Shown piece after piece: positions 1 through 6,300 of a DNA stretch of 6,300 nucleotides. The translations under genes were made by a program, and so were the position numbers. The notes under the pieces were generated by a model that did no database searches, was not told the DNA's origin, and was given only the letters and a program-made list of their open reading frames with translations. Each line of letters begins with the position of its first letter. Positions within the stretch are counted from its first letter, which is position 1. The stretch comes from CAZLBV01 sp964557845. GTDB taxonomy: Bacteria; Acidobacteriota; Aminicenantia; Aminicenantales; Aminicenantaceae. The DNA lies in assembly GCA_964557845.1 (NCBI GenBank), contig CAZLBV010000285.1:1-6300 (forward strand), written 5' to 3'.

Positions 1-750
1 TCCGCATGTGCCGCTTCAACTCAAGCTATTGCCCTGGCATTTGAGAGTATCCGTTGGGGTGAAACAGATATGGTCATTGCGGGCGGAATGGATTCCATTA
101 TAGATATGGTATCCCATACCGCATTTGCGAAACTGGGTGTGGTGGCTCCCAATAAATAGAATGAAACCTGCCGTCCTTTTGATGTGTCACGGAACGGCAC
201 GCTTTCCGGTGAGGCTGCCTCTTTGATCGTATTGGCCAGCGAAAATTCTGTGAAAAAATTGAAATTAACACCAAAATTCGAGATTTTAGGATATGGCAAT
301 ACCCTTGATGGTTACAAAATAACTGCTCCTGATCCCAGTGCCATAGGAATGATCCGAGCTTTATCCAAAGCCCTTTCAAATTCTGGGATTAAACCTGACC
401 AGGTTGATTATATAAATCTCCACGGCACCGGAACCCTGGCCAATGATCCACTGGAACTGACGGCAATTGAAGAAGTTTTTGGCAGCTTCGCCAAGCAGCT
501 GCCTATTAGTTCTACCAAAGACCGCCATGGTCATGCTATCGCGGCAGCTGGAGGACAGGAATTCGTTATCACCTGTATCTGTATGGAAAATGATTTTATT
601 CCTTGTAACGTGAATTTAAAAAAACCTATTAATGAAACCGGAGTGAGATTGATCAAAGATAAGAACATCTCAAAGCGGCTTAATATCTGTTTGACCAACA
701 ATTTTGCGTTTGGGGGTGTTAATACTGTGTTGGCTATAAAAAGGATGTGA
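1..750 (+). CDS. Beta-ketoacyl-ACP synthase (FabF/KAS II-like), 5'-partial, interrupted by in-frame TAG
   Basis: This is the C-terminal 60% or so of a condensing enzyme that would elongate an acyl chain on ACP by decarboxylative Claisen condensation. Frame 1 is open from the window edge and enters at the nucleophile motif SACAAST (Cys codon at 7-9). It continues through CRPFD, HGTGT (His codon 421-423), SSTKD (Lys 517-519), the second catalytic His in HGHAIAAAG (532-534) and the C-terminal NNFAFGGVN loop, ending in TGA at 748-750. All family catalytic residues are therefore present. The only lesion is TAG at 157-159, between APNK and NETCRPFD; the spacing to the RPFD motif fits the family with no indel. 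A GTG restart at 184 would give a 188-residue piece without the Cys nucleophile, which could not work as a KS alone. The Cys argues against a chain-length factor. The family call is firm; whether this is an intact, recoded or dead gene is not settled. The start lies upstream of the window. Confidence 0.85.
157..159 (+). other. In-frame TAG codon inside the ketosynthase frame
   Basis: The frame reads AAT AAA TAG AAT GAA ACC TGC CGT CCT TTT GAT. Ketosynthase homology continues in the same frame on both sides, so this is a point nonsense codon and not a frameshift. A single C-to-T change from CAG (Gln) would create it, and Gln would suit this variable loop just before the conserved RPFD motif. 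Sequencing error, a real nonsense mutation, suppression, and pyrrolysine insertion all fit the bare sequence. The downstream SDR gene also ends in TAG (1521-1523), so TAG is evidently used as an ordinary stop here, which weakens the recoding idea. Confidence 0.8.
741..745 (+). promoter_or_regulatory. Ribosome binding site deciding the SDR start
   Basis: AAGGA lies inside the last codons of the ketosynthase, 10 nt before ATG at 756. The competing GTG at 747 is only 1 nt from this motif, too close to use it, so the ATG is preferred. The location inside the upstream gene implies translational coupling. Confidence 0.55.
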
Positions 751-755
751 TCAAT

Positions 756-1523
756 ATGGATTTAAAATTAAAAGATAAAGTGGTGATCGTGACCGGTTCA
801 ACCGGAGCCATTGGCCTTGAAATTTGTAAAGGATTTTTAAATGAGGGAGCTGTCGTGGTCCCCTTTTATCGAGAGCCTCTCAGCAAACTGGATATGTTGT
901 TTGAATGGACAGTTGAAAATAAAAAAGATAAAAATAGAATATTTCCGATCTGTGTCGATCTTGAGTCTTCCGATTCTCTAAAACAAGCGGTAGATGAGGT
1001 TATACTGAAATTCAACAGCATTGATATATTAATTAATAATGCCGGATGGACGGTTGAGAAACCATTTTTGGCCATAACCGATCAAGAATGGGATTCAATG
1101 ATCAGTATTAATCTTACCTCAATTGCCAAATTATCTAGACTGGTAATAAAGAATATGATGGAAAAGAAAAAAGGAAGCATTGTCAACATATCTTCAACAG
1201 TAGTGGAAATGTATGGACGGGGGGTAGCGGCCTATGCATCGGCCAAAGCTGCGGTTAATCGTTTAACAGAAATCCTGGCACTGGAAATGGGTAAAAAAGG
1301 GATTCGTGTCAACACAGTCTGCCCCGGAGTTATTCATACGCCCATGAGCGAACAAATGGTCGATCGTTTGAGCAAGCATATTTTTGACAGGACACCCATG
1401 CAGAGAATCGGGGAAGTTTCTGAAGTGATCCCGGCAGTGCTGTTTTTGGCCTCTGAAACCACGGCATCCTTTATTACCGGTCAACACATTTATGTTAACG
1501 GAGGAGTAAATCTTGGATTGTAG
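756..1523 (+). CDS. SDR-family 3-oxoacyl-ACP reductase (FabG-like)
   Basis: Cytoplasmic NAD(P)H-dependent short-chain dehydrogenase/reductase of 255 residues, the usual length for classical SDRs. The likely reaction is reduction of the 3-oxoacyl-ACP made by the neighbouring ketosynthase. Visible from the N terminus: the Rossmann motif TGSTGAIG (residues 13-20, matching TGxxx[AG]xG), NNAG (94-97), active-site Asn119 in SINLTS, catalytic Ser147 in NISS, and Tyr160/Lys164 in YASAK with the normal 13-residue Ser-Tyr spacing. The PG loop (CPGVIHTPM) and the C-terminal ITGQHIYVNGG strand follow. The ATG at 756 is chosen over GTG at 747 because of the AAGGA site and because it puts the Rossmann motif at the typical distance from the start. 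The gene starts 5 nt after the ketosynthase stop and ends in TAG, which overlaps the next gene's ribosome binding site. The family is certain; the ACP-bound substrate is inferred from KS and ACP neighbours, since many SDRs act on other alcohols or ketones. Confidence 0.93.
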   Translation: MDLKLKDKVVIVTGSTGAIGLEICKGFLNEGAVVVPFYREPLSKLDMLFEWTVENKKDKNRIFPICVDLESSDSLKQAVDEVILKFNSIDILINNAGWTVEKPFLAITDQEWDSMISINLTSIAKLSRLVIKNMMEKKKGSIVNISSTVVEMYGRGVAAYASAKAAVNRLTEILALEMGKKGIRVNTVCPGVIHTPMSEQMVDRLSKHIFDRTPMQRIGEVSEVIPAVLFLASETTASFITGQHIYVNGGVNLGL

Positions 1524-1526
1524 GAG
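1522..1526 (+). promoter_or_regulatory. Ribosome binding site of the acyl carrier protein gene
   Basis: AGGAG sits 5 nt before ATG at 1532 and overlaps the SDR stop codon TAG (1521-1523). It is the strongest Shine-Dalgarno match in the window, which fits the need for abundant carrier protein relative to the enzymes. Confidence 0.7.
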
Positions 1527-1531
1527 AAAAA

Positions 1532-1933
1532 ATGGCTGAGTTAAATGATGTTTATGAAAAATTAAAATCGAGTTTGATTGATTCTTGTGGCCTGAATGAA
1601 GAGGAAATAGAATTGGATAAGACATTGATGGATGATCTGGGAATAGATTCCATTGATCTTCTGGATGTAATATATTCTTTGGAAAAACAGTATTCTATTT
1701 CTATTGAGGTGGGAGAGCTGGCAAATTGGGCTGCCAAAGAGATGGGAGATATCCCTTTTGAAATAGACAATGTTATTACCGATGAAGGATTAAAAATTCT
1801 TCATAAATTCATTGGTGAATCTCAGAGAGAAAAGATAAAAAAAGGCATGACTGTTCAGGAAATCCCTTTGCTGTTTACGGTTCGTTCCTTATGTAATTTA
1901 GTCATAAAAAGATTAGCTAATGAGGGGCAGTGA
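1532..1933 (+). CDS. Acyl carrier protein, long form (133 aa)
   Basis: Carrier protein that would hold the growing acyl chain on a 4'-phosphopantetheine arm. The N-terminal half is classical: an acidic helix I region, then DDLGIDSIDLLDVIYSLEK, with Ser40 in the DSI motif as the attachment residue (codon at 1649-1651). Ordinary ACPs are about 80 residues. This one has 133 because roughly 35 extra residues (about 63-100, rich in acidic and basic residues, including a GELANWAAKEMGD stretch) separate helix II from a final segment resembling the usual helix III (FTVRSLCNLVIKRL). The insertion may serve recognition by dedicated partners, which would separate this pathway from housekeeping fatty-acid synthesis; that is inference. 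It lies 8 nt after the SDR gene and 10 nt before the next. It is probably dedicated to this cluster and not the housekeeping AcpP, because of its length and because it shares an operon with tailoring genes. Confidence 0.9.
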   Translation: MAELNDVYEKLKSSLIDSCGLNEEEIELDKTLMDDLGIDSIDLLDVIYSLEKQYSISIEVGELANWAAKEMGDIPFEIDNVITDEGLKILHKFIGESQREKIKKGMTVQEIPLLFTVRSLCNLVIKRLANEGQ

Positions 1934-1943
1934 TTAACTCTCT

Positions 1944-2996
1944 ATGTCGGTAAGAATACTTGTATTGGGGGCCTCCGGATTTACCGGAAAACTCATATGC
2001 CGCAATCTAGAATCCAATAATATTGATTTCAGTGCTGCCGGCTGGGATGAGAAAAAAATAAATAGTCTTTATCCCAACCATGAAAACGTCATTATTGATG
2101 TTCAGGATAAATCACAGCTTGATAAGAATATTAAAAATTATGATGTTCTGGTCAATGCGGTCGGCCCCTTTAATCTTTTTGGGTATAATGTGGTACGATC
2201 TGCAGCTCAATACGGGCGGATTTATCTCGATATTTCCGGTGAACAGCATTTTGTCAAATATTGTTTCGACAAGATAAATAAACTTGCAGAGGAGACTAAG
2301 GCCTTAATCGTGAATTCATGTTCTTTTGAATCACTGATTGCAGATCTATTGGCGAATGAAATATGTAGAAAAGAGACCGACTATGAAAACATATCCACTT
2401 TTTATCACTTCCTGAATTCCAGGCCTTCTGTGGGCACGAAACTCTCCATGAAATTAGCCAGATATTTTCCGGCTTATCAATTGAGAGAGGGAAAACTAAA
2501 AAGTGCGGCTCCAAGGAGTCACCAGCAGGAGGTCGAGATCAACGGCTTAACCGGTCTGAAGCATGCCTCTTTTGTCCCATTCCCTGAGGTATTGTTTTTT
2601 CATAAGGAATATAGACCGATGAATGCTGCATCATATTATTTATTTGAAAATCGTCAATCTGCTCCGATGACCTTTGATCGGAAAGTATCAAAAATAAGTC
2701 TCCAAACGACCATTGAACGATTCAGACGAGGTAAAAATATTGAGCCGACAGAAGAGGAGAGAAAAAATCAAAAATTCAGCGTAGCAGTCGTTACAAAAAA
2801 CAGAAATGGTGAAAAAAATCAGATTTTACTCAAGGGTACTGATATGTATAACGTAACGGCTAAACTCATAGCCCGATGTGTAAAAATACTTATTGATGAA
2901 AAGGCAAAAGATTACGGGGTTAAAACCCCGGTACAGGTTTTTGCCAACAAAGGTCTGCCAAATATTCTATCTGAAATAGGTAAACTCCAAAGTTAA
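1944..2996 (+). CDS. Saccharopine dehydrogenase-like NAD(P)-binding reductase (possible trans-acting enoyl reductase)
   Basis: A 350-residue oxidoreductase with an N-terminal Rossmann fold. ILVLGASGFTGKL gives the GxxGxxG dinucleotide loop (Gly9, Gly12, Gly15). LVNAVGPFNLFG, YGRIYLDISGE and SFESLIADLL then correspond to the VGPY, YVDLTGE and GFDSIPSDL landmarks of the saccharopine dehydrogenase / trans-acting enoyl reductase family. Characterised relatives include mycobacterial Rv2953, which reduces double bonds on polyketide intermediates in trans. By analogy, and because the window shows no FabI/FabK/FabL-type enzyme, this may be the enoyl reductase of the pathway. Lysine metabolism is unlikely given KS, SDR and ACP neighbours. 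The protein is somewhat short compared with roughly 400-residue relatives. ATG at 1944 is the first possible start after an in-frame TAA and places the glycine loop near the N terminus. It has no well-spaced Shine-Dalgarno (GAGGGG lies 16 nt away), so it probably depends on coupling to the ACP gene 10 nt upstream. The family is fairly sure, the reaction only inferred. Confidence 0.75.
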   Translation: MSVRILVLGASGFTGKLICRNLESNNIDFSAAGWDEKKINSLYPNHENVIIDVQDKSQLDKNIKNYDVLVNAVGPFNLFGYNVVRSAAQYGRIYLDISGEQHFVKYCFDKINKLAEETKALIVNSCSFESLIADLLANEICRKETDYENISTFYHFLNSRPSVGTKLSMKLARYFPAYQLREGKLKSAAPRSHQQEVEINGLTGLKHASFVPFPEVLFFHKEYRPMNAASYYLFENRQSAPMTFDRKVSKISLQTTIERFRRGKNIEPTEEERKNQKFSVAVVTKNRNGEKNQILLKGTDMYNVTAKLIARCVKILIDEKAKDYGVKTPVQVFANKGLPNILSEIGKLQS

Positions 2997-3031
2997 TATA
3001 TGTTGATTTCAATTATCTTTATTCATAAACA
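2997..3031 (+). other. Short AT-rich spacer, no clear signal
   Basis: Thirty-five bases between the reductase stop and the radical SAM start. The spacer is AT-rich, with no convincing terminator hairpin, no ordered -35/-10 pair and no Shine-Dalgarno near 3032. The genes on either side are therefore taken as one transcription unit. Confidence 0.4.
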
Positions 3032-4789
3032 ATGATTATGCCAGGTAAGATGACAGACTCCATAGATGTATTGGTAGTTATCCCTAAACAAGAAGGAAAT
3101 TCTTTAGCCCGCGATGATAGATTTGCCAATCTCAGCGCCAATTTCCACATTCCCTATTATATTTCCTATTTGAAGTTCTGCCGGAACCTAGGGCTTGAGA
3201 TAGATCTGATTAAAAAAGATAATGTCAAAATTCCCACTGATCATGGTTATGAATATTTAAAGCCGAATGAAAATCCCAGCCACACTGCTCTGTTATTAGC
3301 CACTATCCTTGACCATAACAATTTTACATTCTATGTCATAGATCCACCCTTTGGATTCCCGAAATCTTCCCGTAAAAAATTAATAGAACAACTGAAATTA
3401 AAACCTAAGATCTTGGCCATATCGACAACCTTCCTCATCAGCTCAATAGATATCAATCATTTAATGAAACTGGCGAGGCGATATTCTCCGGAAACTAAGA
3501 TCATAATAGGAGGACAGTACCTGCTTACCTCCCGGAAGTCGATCCATGAATTAAAGGAGGCGGATGTTTTTGTTATCGGAGAGTGTGAGGACAATCTGGT
3601 AATGCTAGTTGATGCTTTGCTTAATAAAAATTATGATGCGATGGAAGACATCAAAGGAATTATATATAAAAGAAATGGACAATTGGTTGATACTCCCCCA
3701 TCACCCCCTGTTGATTTGGAAAAGTCACTTCCCATAAAATGGGGCTTGATGCATGATTTTTTTCCGCCCCGACAAGATCTCAGTGGCTATATCATGATAG
3801 AAGACGGAAGGGGCTGTGCTTTCAAATGTTCATATTGTACCTATCGAAAAAATTTTCACTTCAGGTTAAAATCGGTTGAGAAAGTCATCAGCGAACTCAA
3901 GGCTGTTCCTCGGAAATCTGAAGAAATAAATATATTTTTCGCCTCCTCGACATTTACTTTTCCTCAGGAAAGAGCTATGCAAATTGCCAGCAGGATAAGC
4001 GAGGAAAAGCTGATGCATCGGTATGGGGCTTACGGCCGGGTTCAGGATATCAATAATGAACTCATAGAAAAATTAAGATCGGCCAATTTTTGTTGGCTGT
4101 TTCTGGGATTGGAATCAATGAATAGAAAAGTGCTCCGACTGGCCGGGAGGATGTCTACTCCTGATCAAATTGAAAAGGCGGTCAAGTTGAGTTTTGATTC
4201 CGGGATCATTACCGATTGTTCATTTATTGTGGGATTGCCGGGAGAAAGCCGGGAATCTGCAGAAAAAATCTCTGAATTTTTAGAGAAACCCTATATCGGG
4301 CGATATTGTTTATTTCCCCTGGTGGATATGGATACATCTGATCTAGCCATCCGGCCGGAAATATATCACTTTAAACGCAAGGATTACATGAATTGGAGCC
4401 ATCCGGATATGAGCAGTAAAGAGGTTCCACAGGTAATGACTGATATTATCATAAATGCGAATAAATCAAATTATGCATACAGCACAAACATTATCGACGC
4501 CCTTATAGGAAATCGGATATCTTCCGATCCCTTGACATCCGTATCTCAAGCCGATGTAAAACCCTTTTATTTGATGATGGAGACAGGCACGATCCTGTAT
4601 CTTAAAAAATTAATAATGGGAAGCAAAATTAACCGGAAACACTTGCAATCAATCTCAAGTATACTGAAACAGAATTATCTTCCTAAAATAAACTTTTTTT
4701 TAAGAATTAAAGAGCTTGTTAAGATCTCAGGAAAAATACTCTTTCTAAAATTCGTTCGTTACTATTTTTTAAAGAGAAAAGTTATCTGA
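3032..4789 (+). CDS. B12-binding-domain radical SAM protein
   Basis: A 585-residue enzyme with the two-domain plan of class B cobalamin radical SAM proteins. The N-terminal 210 residues or so resemble a B12-binding Rossmann fold (KPKILAIST strand near 125-135, IIIGGQY near 157-163, then a DVFVIGECED strand-loop). The radical SAM barrel follows, with the 4Fe-4S motif CAFKCSYC: Cys262, Cys266 and Cys269 in CxxxCxxC spacing, after EDGRGC. Further barrel landmarks are FLGLES and the GLPGES turn (401-406). A C-terminal region of about 150 residues ends in a basic, aromatic tail. No DxHxxG motif is apparent, so cobalamin, if bound, may lack a lower axial His, as in several family members. Known relatives methylate unactivated carbons, close rings or rearrange carbon skeletons; the sequence does not show which applies. 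The start is uncertain: ATGs at 3032, 3038 and 3050 are all possible and only 3050 has even a weak AGGT upstream. The family is sure, the substrate unknown but probably an ACP-linked or released acyl chain. Confidence 0.88.
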   Translation: MIMPGKMTDSIDVLVVIPKQEGNSLARDDRFANLSANFHIPYYISYLKFCRNLGLEIDLIKKDNVKIPTDHGYEYLKPNENPSHTALLLATILDHNNFTFYVIDPPFGFPKSSRKKLIEQLKLKPKILAISTTFLISSIDINHLMKLARRYSPETKIIIGGQYLLTSRKSIHELKEADVFVIGECEDNLVMLVDALLNKNYDAMEDIKGIIYKRNGQLVDTPPSPPVDLEKSLPIKWGLMHDFFPPRQDLSGYIMIEDGRGCAFKCSYCTYRKNFHFRLKSVEKVISELKAVPRKSEEINIFFASSTFTFPQERAMQIASRISEEKLMHRYGAYGRVQDINNELIEKLRSANFCWLFLGLESMNRKVLRLAGRMSTPDQIEKAVKLSFDSGIITDCSFIVGLPGESRESAEKISEFLEKPYIGRYCLFPLVDMDTSDLAIRPEIYHFKRKDYMNWSHPDMSSKEVPQVMTDIIINANKSNYAYSTNIIDALIGNRISSDPLTSVSQADVKPFYLMMETGTILYLKKLIMGSKINRKHLQSISSILKQNYLPKINFFLRIKELVKISGKILFLKFVRYYFLKRKVI

Positions 4790-4852
4790 ATGATGCCATT
4801 ACTGTTGACCAGCATAAAAAAGAGAACTTTCTTATTTTCTATCAAATCATGA
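4790..4852 (+). CDS. Possible 20-codon bridging or leader ORF
   Basis: A tiny frame begins at an ATG directly abutting the radical SAM stop (TGAATGATG) and ends in a TGA that overlaps the next gene's start as ATGA (4849-4852). The product would be MMPLLLTSIKKRTFLFSIKS, short, hydrophobic at first and basic, with no family resemblance. It spans exactly the 59-nt gap. Its value, if any, would be to carry ribosomes across to the carbamoyltransferase start, which has no Shine-Dalgarno of its own. Chance is a real alternative for such a short frame in AT-rich DNA. Confidence 0.2.
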   Translation: MMPLLLTSIKKRTFLFSIKS

Positions 4853-6300
4853 GCAAACAACACATTACGAAGACCAGAAAAAAAAGGAACTATATCGGAT
4901 TATCATCAACGCTTCATGATCCAGCCCTGGCTGTAGTCGATTCTAAGGGGGAAATAGTCTTTGCCGAAGCCACAGAACGATTTCTTCAGAATAAACGTGC
5001 ATGGAACTGTGTGCCCGACAGTATGTTATATGTGCCAAAAATTATAGAAGAATACTGCGAAAATGACGCTGAATTGGTTGTAGCCCAATCCTGGTCAAAA
5101 AAAACAGCTGCTAGATTCAGATTTTTACGGTTGTTAATGCCGCCGATCATGAACCTATCCGAAATGGGCAGTCTTAATAGAGCTAACACCATGATGATGC
5201 TGAACGGAATGATCGGCATCCAGGAAAGCTGCGGCTCGCATGTAGAAAGTGCAGTCTATAATAAGAGTGCAATAAAAAGAGTGATTAAGAAATACTATGA
5301 TCATCACACCACCCATGCTGCTGCTGCATGCTACGCGAGCCCATTCAAGAATGCTGTATGTGTGGTGGTGGACGGGTACGGAGAGAATTTATTAAGCACT
5401 GCTTTTTTTGTATATGAAAACGGAGAAATAAAGCGCTTGCAGGAGATCAAAGGATCTAAATGGACATCATTAGGTCTTTATTATCAAACAATATGTTCTC
5501 TGTGCGGGTTTGATCCAATGAAGGGTGAGGAATGGAAAGTAATGGGCCTTGCTCCTTACGGTAAATATAATGAAACCCTATATGGATTGCTGCAATCGTA
5601 CATCAAAGTTAAAAATGGCAGGTTAATTCATGGTGTCAACAAACACAAAAGTCATTCATGTCTATGTAATGAAATTAAAAAATTATCTTTTAATGTCTCT
5701 GATATAGCATACAACGGCCAGATGTATTTCAGTGAACTGATGACTTCTCTTCTCCACTACATGTATACATTTGGGTTTTCCGAAAACCTGGTGTTGACCG
5801 GGGGATGTGCCTTAAATTCCTCGTATAACGGGACAATACTGGAGACAACTCCCTTTAAACAATTATTTATCCCCTCAGCCCCAGCAGATGACGGGAATGC
5901 CATTGGAGCTGCCTTACTGGCGTACTATGAAGACCTCTCTCCGCAAAACTCAGTAAGGAATTATCAATCACCTTATCTTGGTGCCAGGATGTGTGATAAA
6001 ACATTGATGAAGCTTGAGAGATTGGGTCGTCTGAGAAGCAGTCCGTTAAACGGAAAGAAAATCTTTGAAAAAGCTGCAGAACTTTTGGCTGAAGGAAAGA
6101 TTCTGGGGTTGATACAGGACAGGGCAGAATTCGGACCTCGAGCTCTTGGAAATCGATCAATACTGGCTGATCCTCGCTCCTCAACTATCAAGGATAGACT
6201 GAATGATACAGTTAAATTCAGAGAGGGATTCAGACCCTTTGCTCCTTCGATCCTACACGAATACGGAAAAGAATACTTTGAAAACTATCAGGAATCGCCT
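4849..6300 (+). CDS. Carbamoyltransferase, NodU/CmcH/TobZ family, 3'-partial
   Basis: Family members transfer a carbamoyl group from carbamoyl phosphate, via carbamoyl-AMP, to a hydroxyl of a natural product. The frame has no stop over 484 codons and runs off the window; full-length members have about 550-600 residues, so about 80-100 are missing. The N-terminal Kae1-like domain shows YIGLSSTLHDPALAVV, AEATERF, the metal-binding HHTTHAAAACYASPF (His152, His153, His156), VVVDGYGE (Asp175), the GEEWKVMGLAPYG signature (226-238), LTGGCALN (318-323) and APADDGNAIGAAL. The C-terminal carbamoyl-AMP-forming domain begins near residue 395 with AAELLAEGKILG and contains EFGPRALGNRSILADPR (from 427) and FREGFRPFAPSIL. 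ATG at 4849 is the first Met in frame near the homology start; it has no Shine-Dalgarno and overlaps the end of a 20-codon ORF. Gene order suggests a late capping step on the product of the upstream genes; that substrate is inferred. The family call is very safe. Confidence 0.93.
   Translation, partial: MSKQHITKTRKKRNYIGLSSTLHDPALAVVDSKGEIVFAEATERFLQNKRAWNCVPDSMLYVPKIIEEYCENDAELVVAQSWSKKTAARFRFLRLLMPPIMNLSEMGSLNRANTMMMLNGMIGIQESCGSHVESAVYNKSAIKRVIKKYYDHHTTHAAAACYASPFKNAVCVVVDGYGENLLSTAFFVYENGEIKRLQEIKGSKWTSLGLYYQTICSLCGFDPMKGEEWKVMGLAPYGKYNETLYGLLQSYIKVKNGRLIHGVNKHKSHSCLCNEIKKLSFNVSDIAYNGQMYFSELMTSLLHYMYTFGFSENLVLTGGCALNSSYNGTILETTPFKQLFIPSAPADDGNAIGAALLAYYEDLSPQNSVRNYQSPYLGARMCDKTLMKLERLGRLRSSPLNGKKIFEKAAELLAEGKILGLIQDRAEFGPRALGNRSILADPRSSTIKDRLNDTVKFREGFRPFAPSILHEYGKEYFENYQESP

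Noticed and set aside
184..750. Independent 188-residue ketosynthase-like gene starting at GTG 184
   Set aside because: It lacks the nucleophilic Cys, has no good ribosome binding site, and the same frame upstream of the TAG is clearly the missing part of the same protein.
747..755. GTG start for the SDR gene overlapping the ketosynthase stop (GTGA)
   Set aside because: The AAGGA motif is only 1 nt away, too close, whereas ATG at 756 has workable spacing and gives the usual SDR N terminus.
1263..1625. Reverse-strand 120-codon open frame across the SDR/ACP junction
   Set aside because: It is antisense to two genes with complete family motifs, crosses their boundary, and has no recognisable domain; the same holds for the other reverse-strand frames at 21-379, 866-1075, 1552-1770, 2296-2514, 4986-5219 and 5867-6191.
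2080..2277. 65-codon plus-strand frame inside the saccharopine-dehydrogenase-like gene
   Set aside because: It is out of frame within a gene with clear motifs on both sides, and its translation shows no family features.
4692..4701. Run of eight T in the radical SAM gene as a frameshift or terminator signal
   Set aside because: No GC-rich hairpin precedes it, the annotated frame continues to a normal stop next to the following gene, and nothing suggests an alternative product.
4805..4840. TTGACC as a -35 box for a promoter before the carbamoyltransferase
   Set aside because: No TATAAT-like element lies at a suitable distance; the best AT-rich candidate is too far, and the short spacing suits read-through from the operon.

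Overview
The window holds six same-strand genes, tightly packed and probably co-transcribed. They look like part of a type II (dissociated) fatty-acid or polyketide-like biosynthetic cluster from a moderately AT-leaning bacterium. No rRNA or other marker fixes the taxonomy. The gene mix (long acyl carrier protein, saccharopine-dehydrogenase-like reductase, cobalamin radical SAM enzyme, NodU-type carbamoyltransferase) would suit an anaerobic or uncultured lineage such as Desulfobacterota, but that is only a weak inference.

Layout. Positions 1-750: 3' part of a beta-ketoacyl-ACP synthase (KS) with the full Cys-His-His set, interrupted by an in-frame TAG at 157-159. 756-1523: FabG-like SDR ketoreductase. 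1532-1933: unusually long acyl carrier protein with the DSI phosphopantetheine site. 1944-2996: NAD(P)-binding protein of the saccharopine dehydrogenase / trans-acting enoyl reductase type. 3032-4789: B12-binding-type radical SAM enzyme. 4849 to beyond the window end: carbamoyltransferase of the NodU/CmcH/TobZ family, cut by the window edge. The first four genes are only 5-10 nt apart. The last two follow gaps of 35 and 59 nt, and the second gap contains a 20-codon ORF that touches both neighbours.

How they may work together (inference): the KS condenses and the SDR reduces the beta-keto group on the dedicated ACP. The saccharopine-dehydrogenase-like protein may supply enoyl reduction, as its mycobacterial relatives do. 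The radical SAM enzyme would make a methylation, cyclisation or rearrangement at an unactivated carbon. The carbamoyltransferase would cap a hydroxyl with a carbamoyl group. No dehydratase, acyltransferase, thioesterase or transporter is visible, so the cluster extends beyond the window at least on the 5' side. The most notable local oddity is the TAG in an otherwise undamaged KS. Nonsense mutation, sequencing error and recoding (for example pyrrolysine) are all open.
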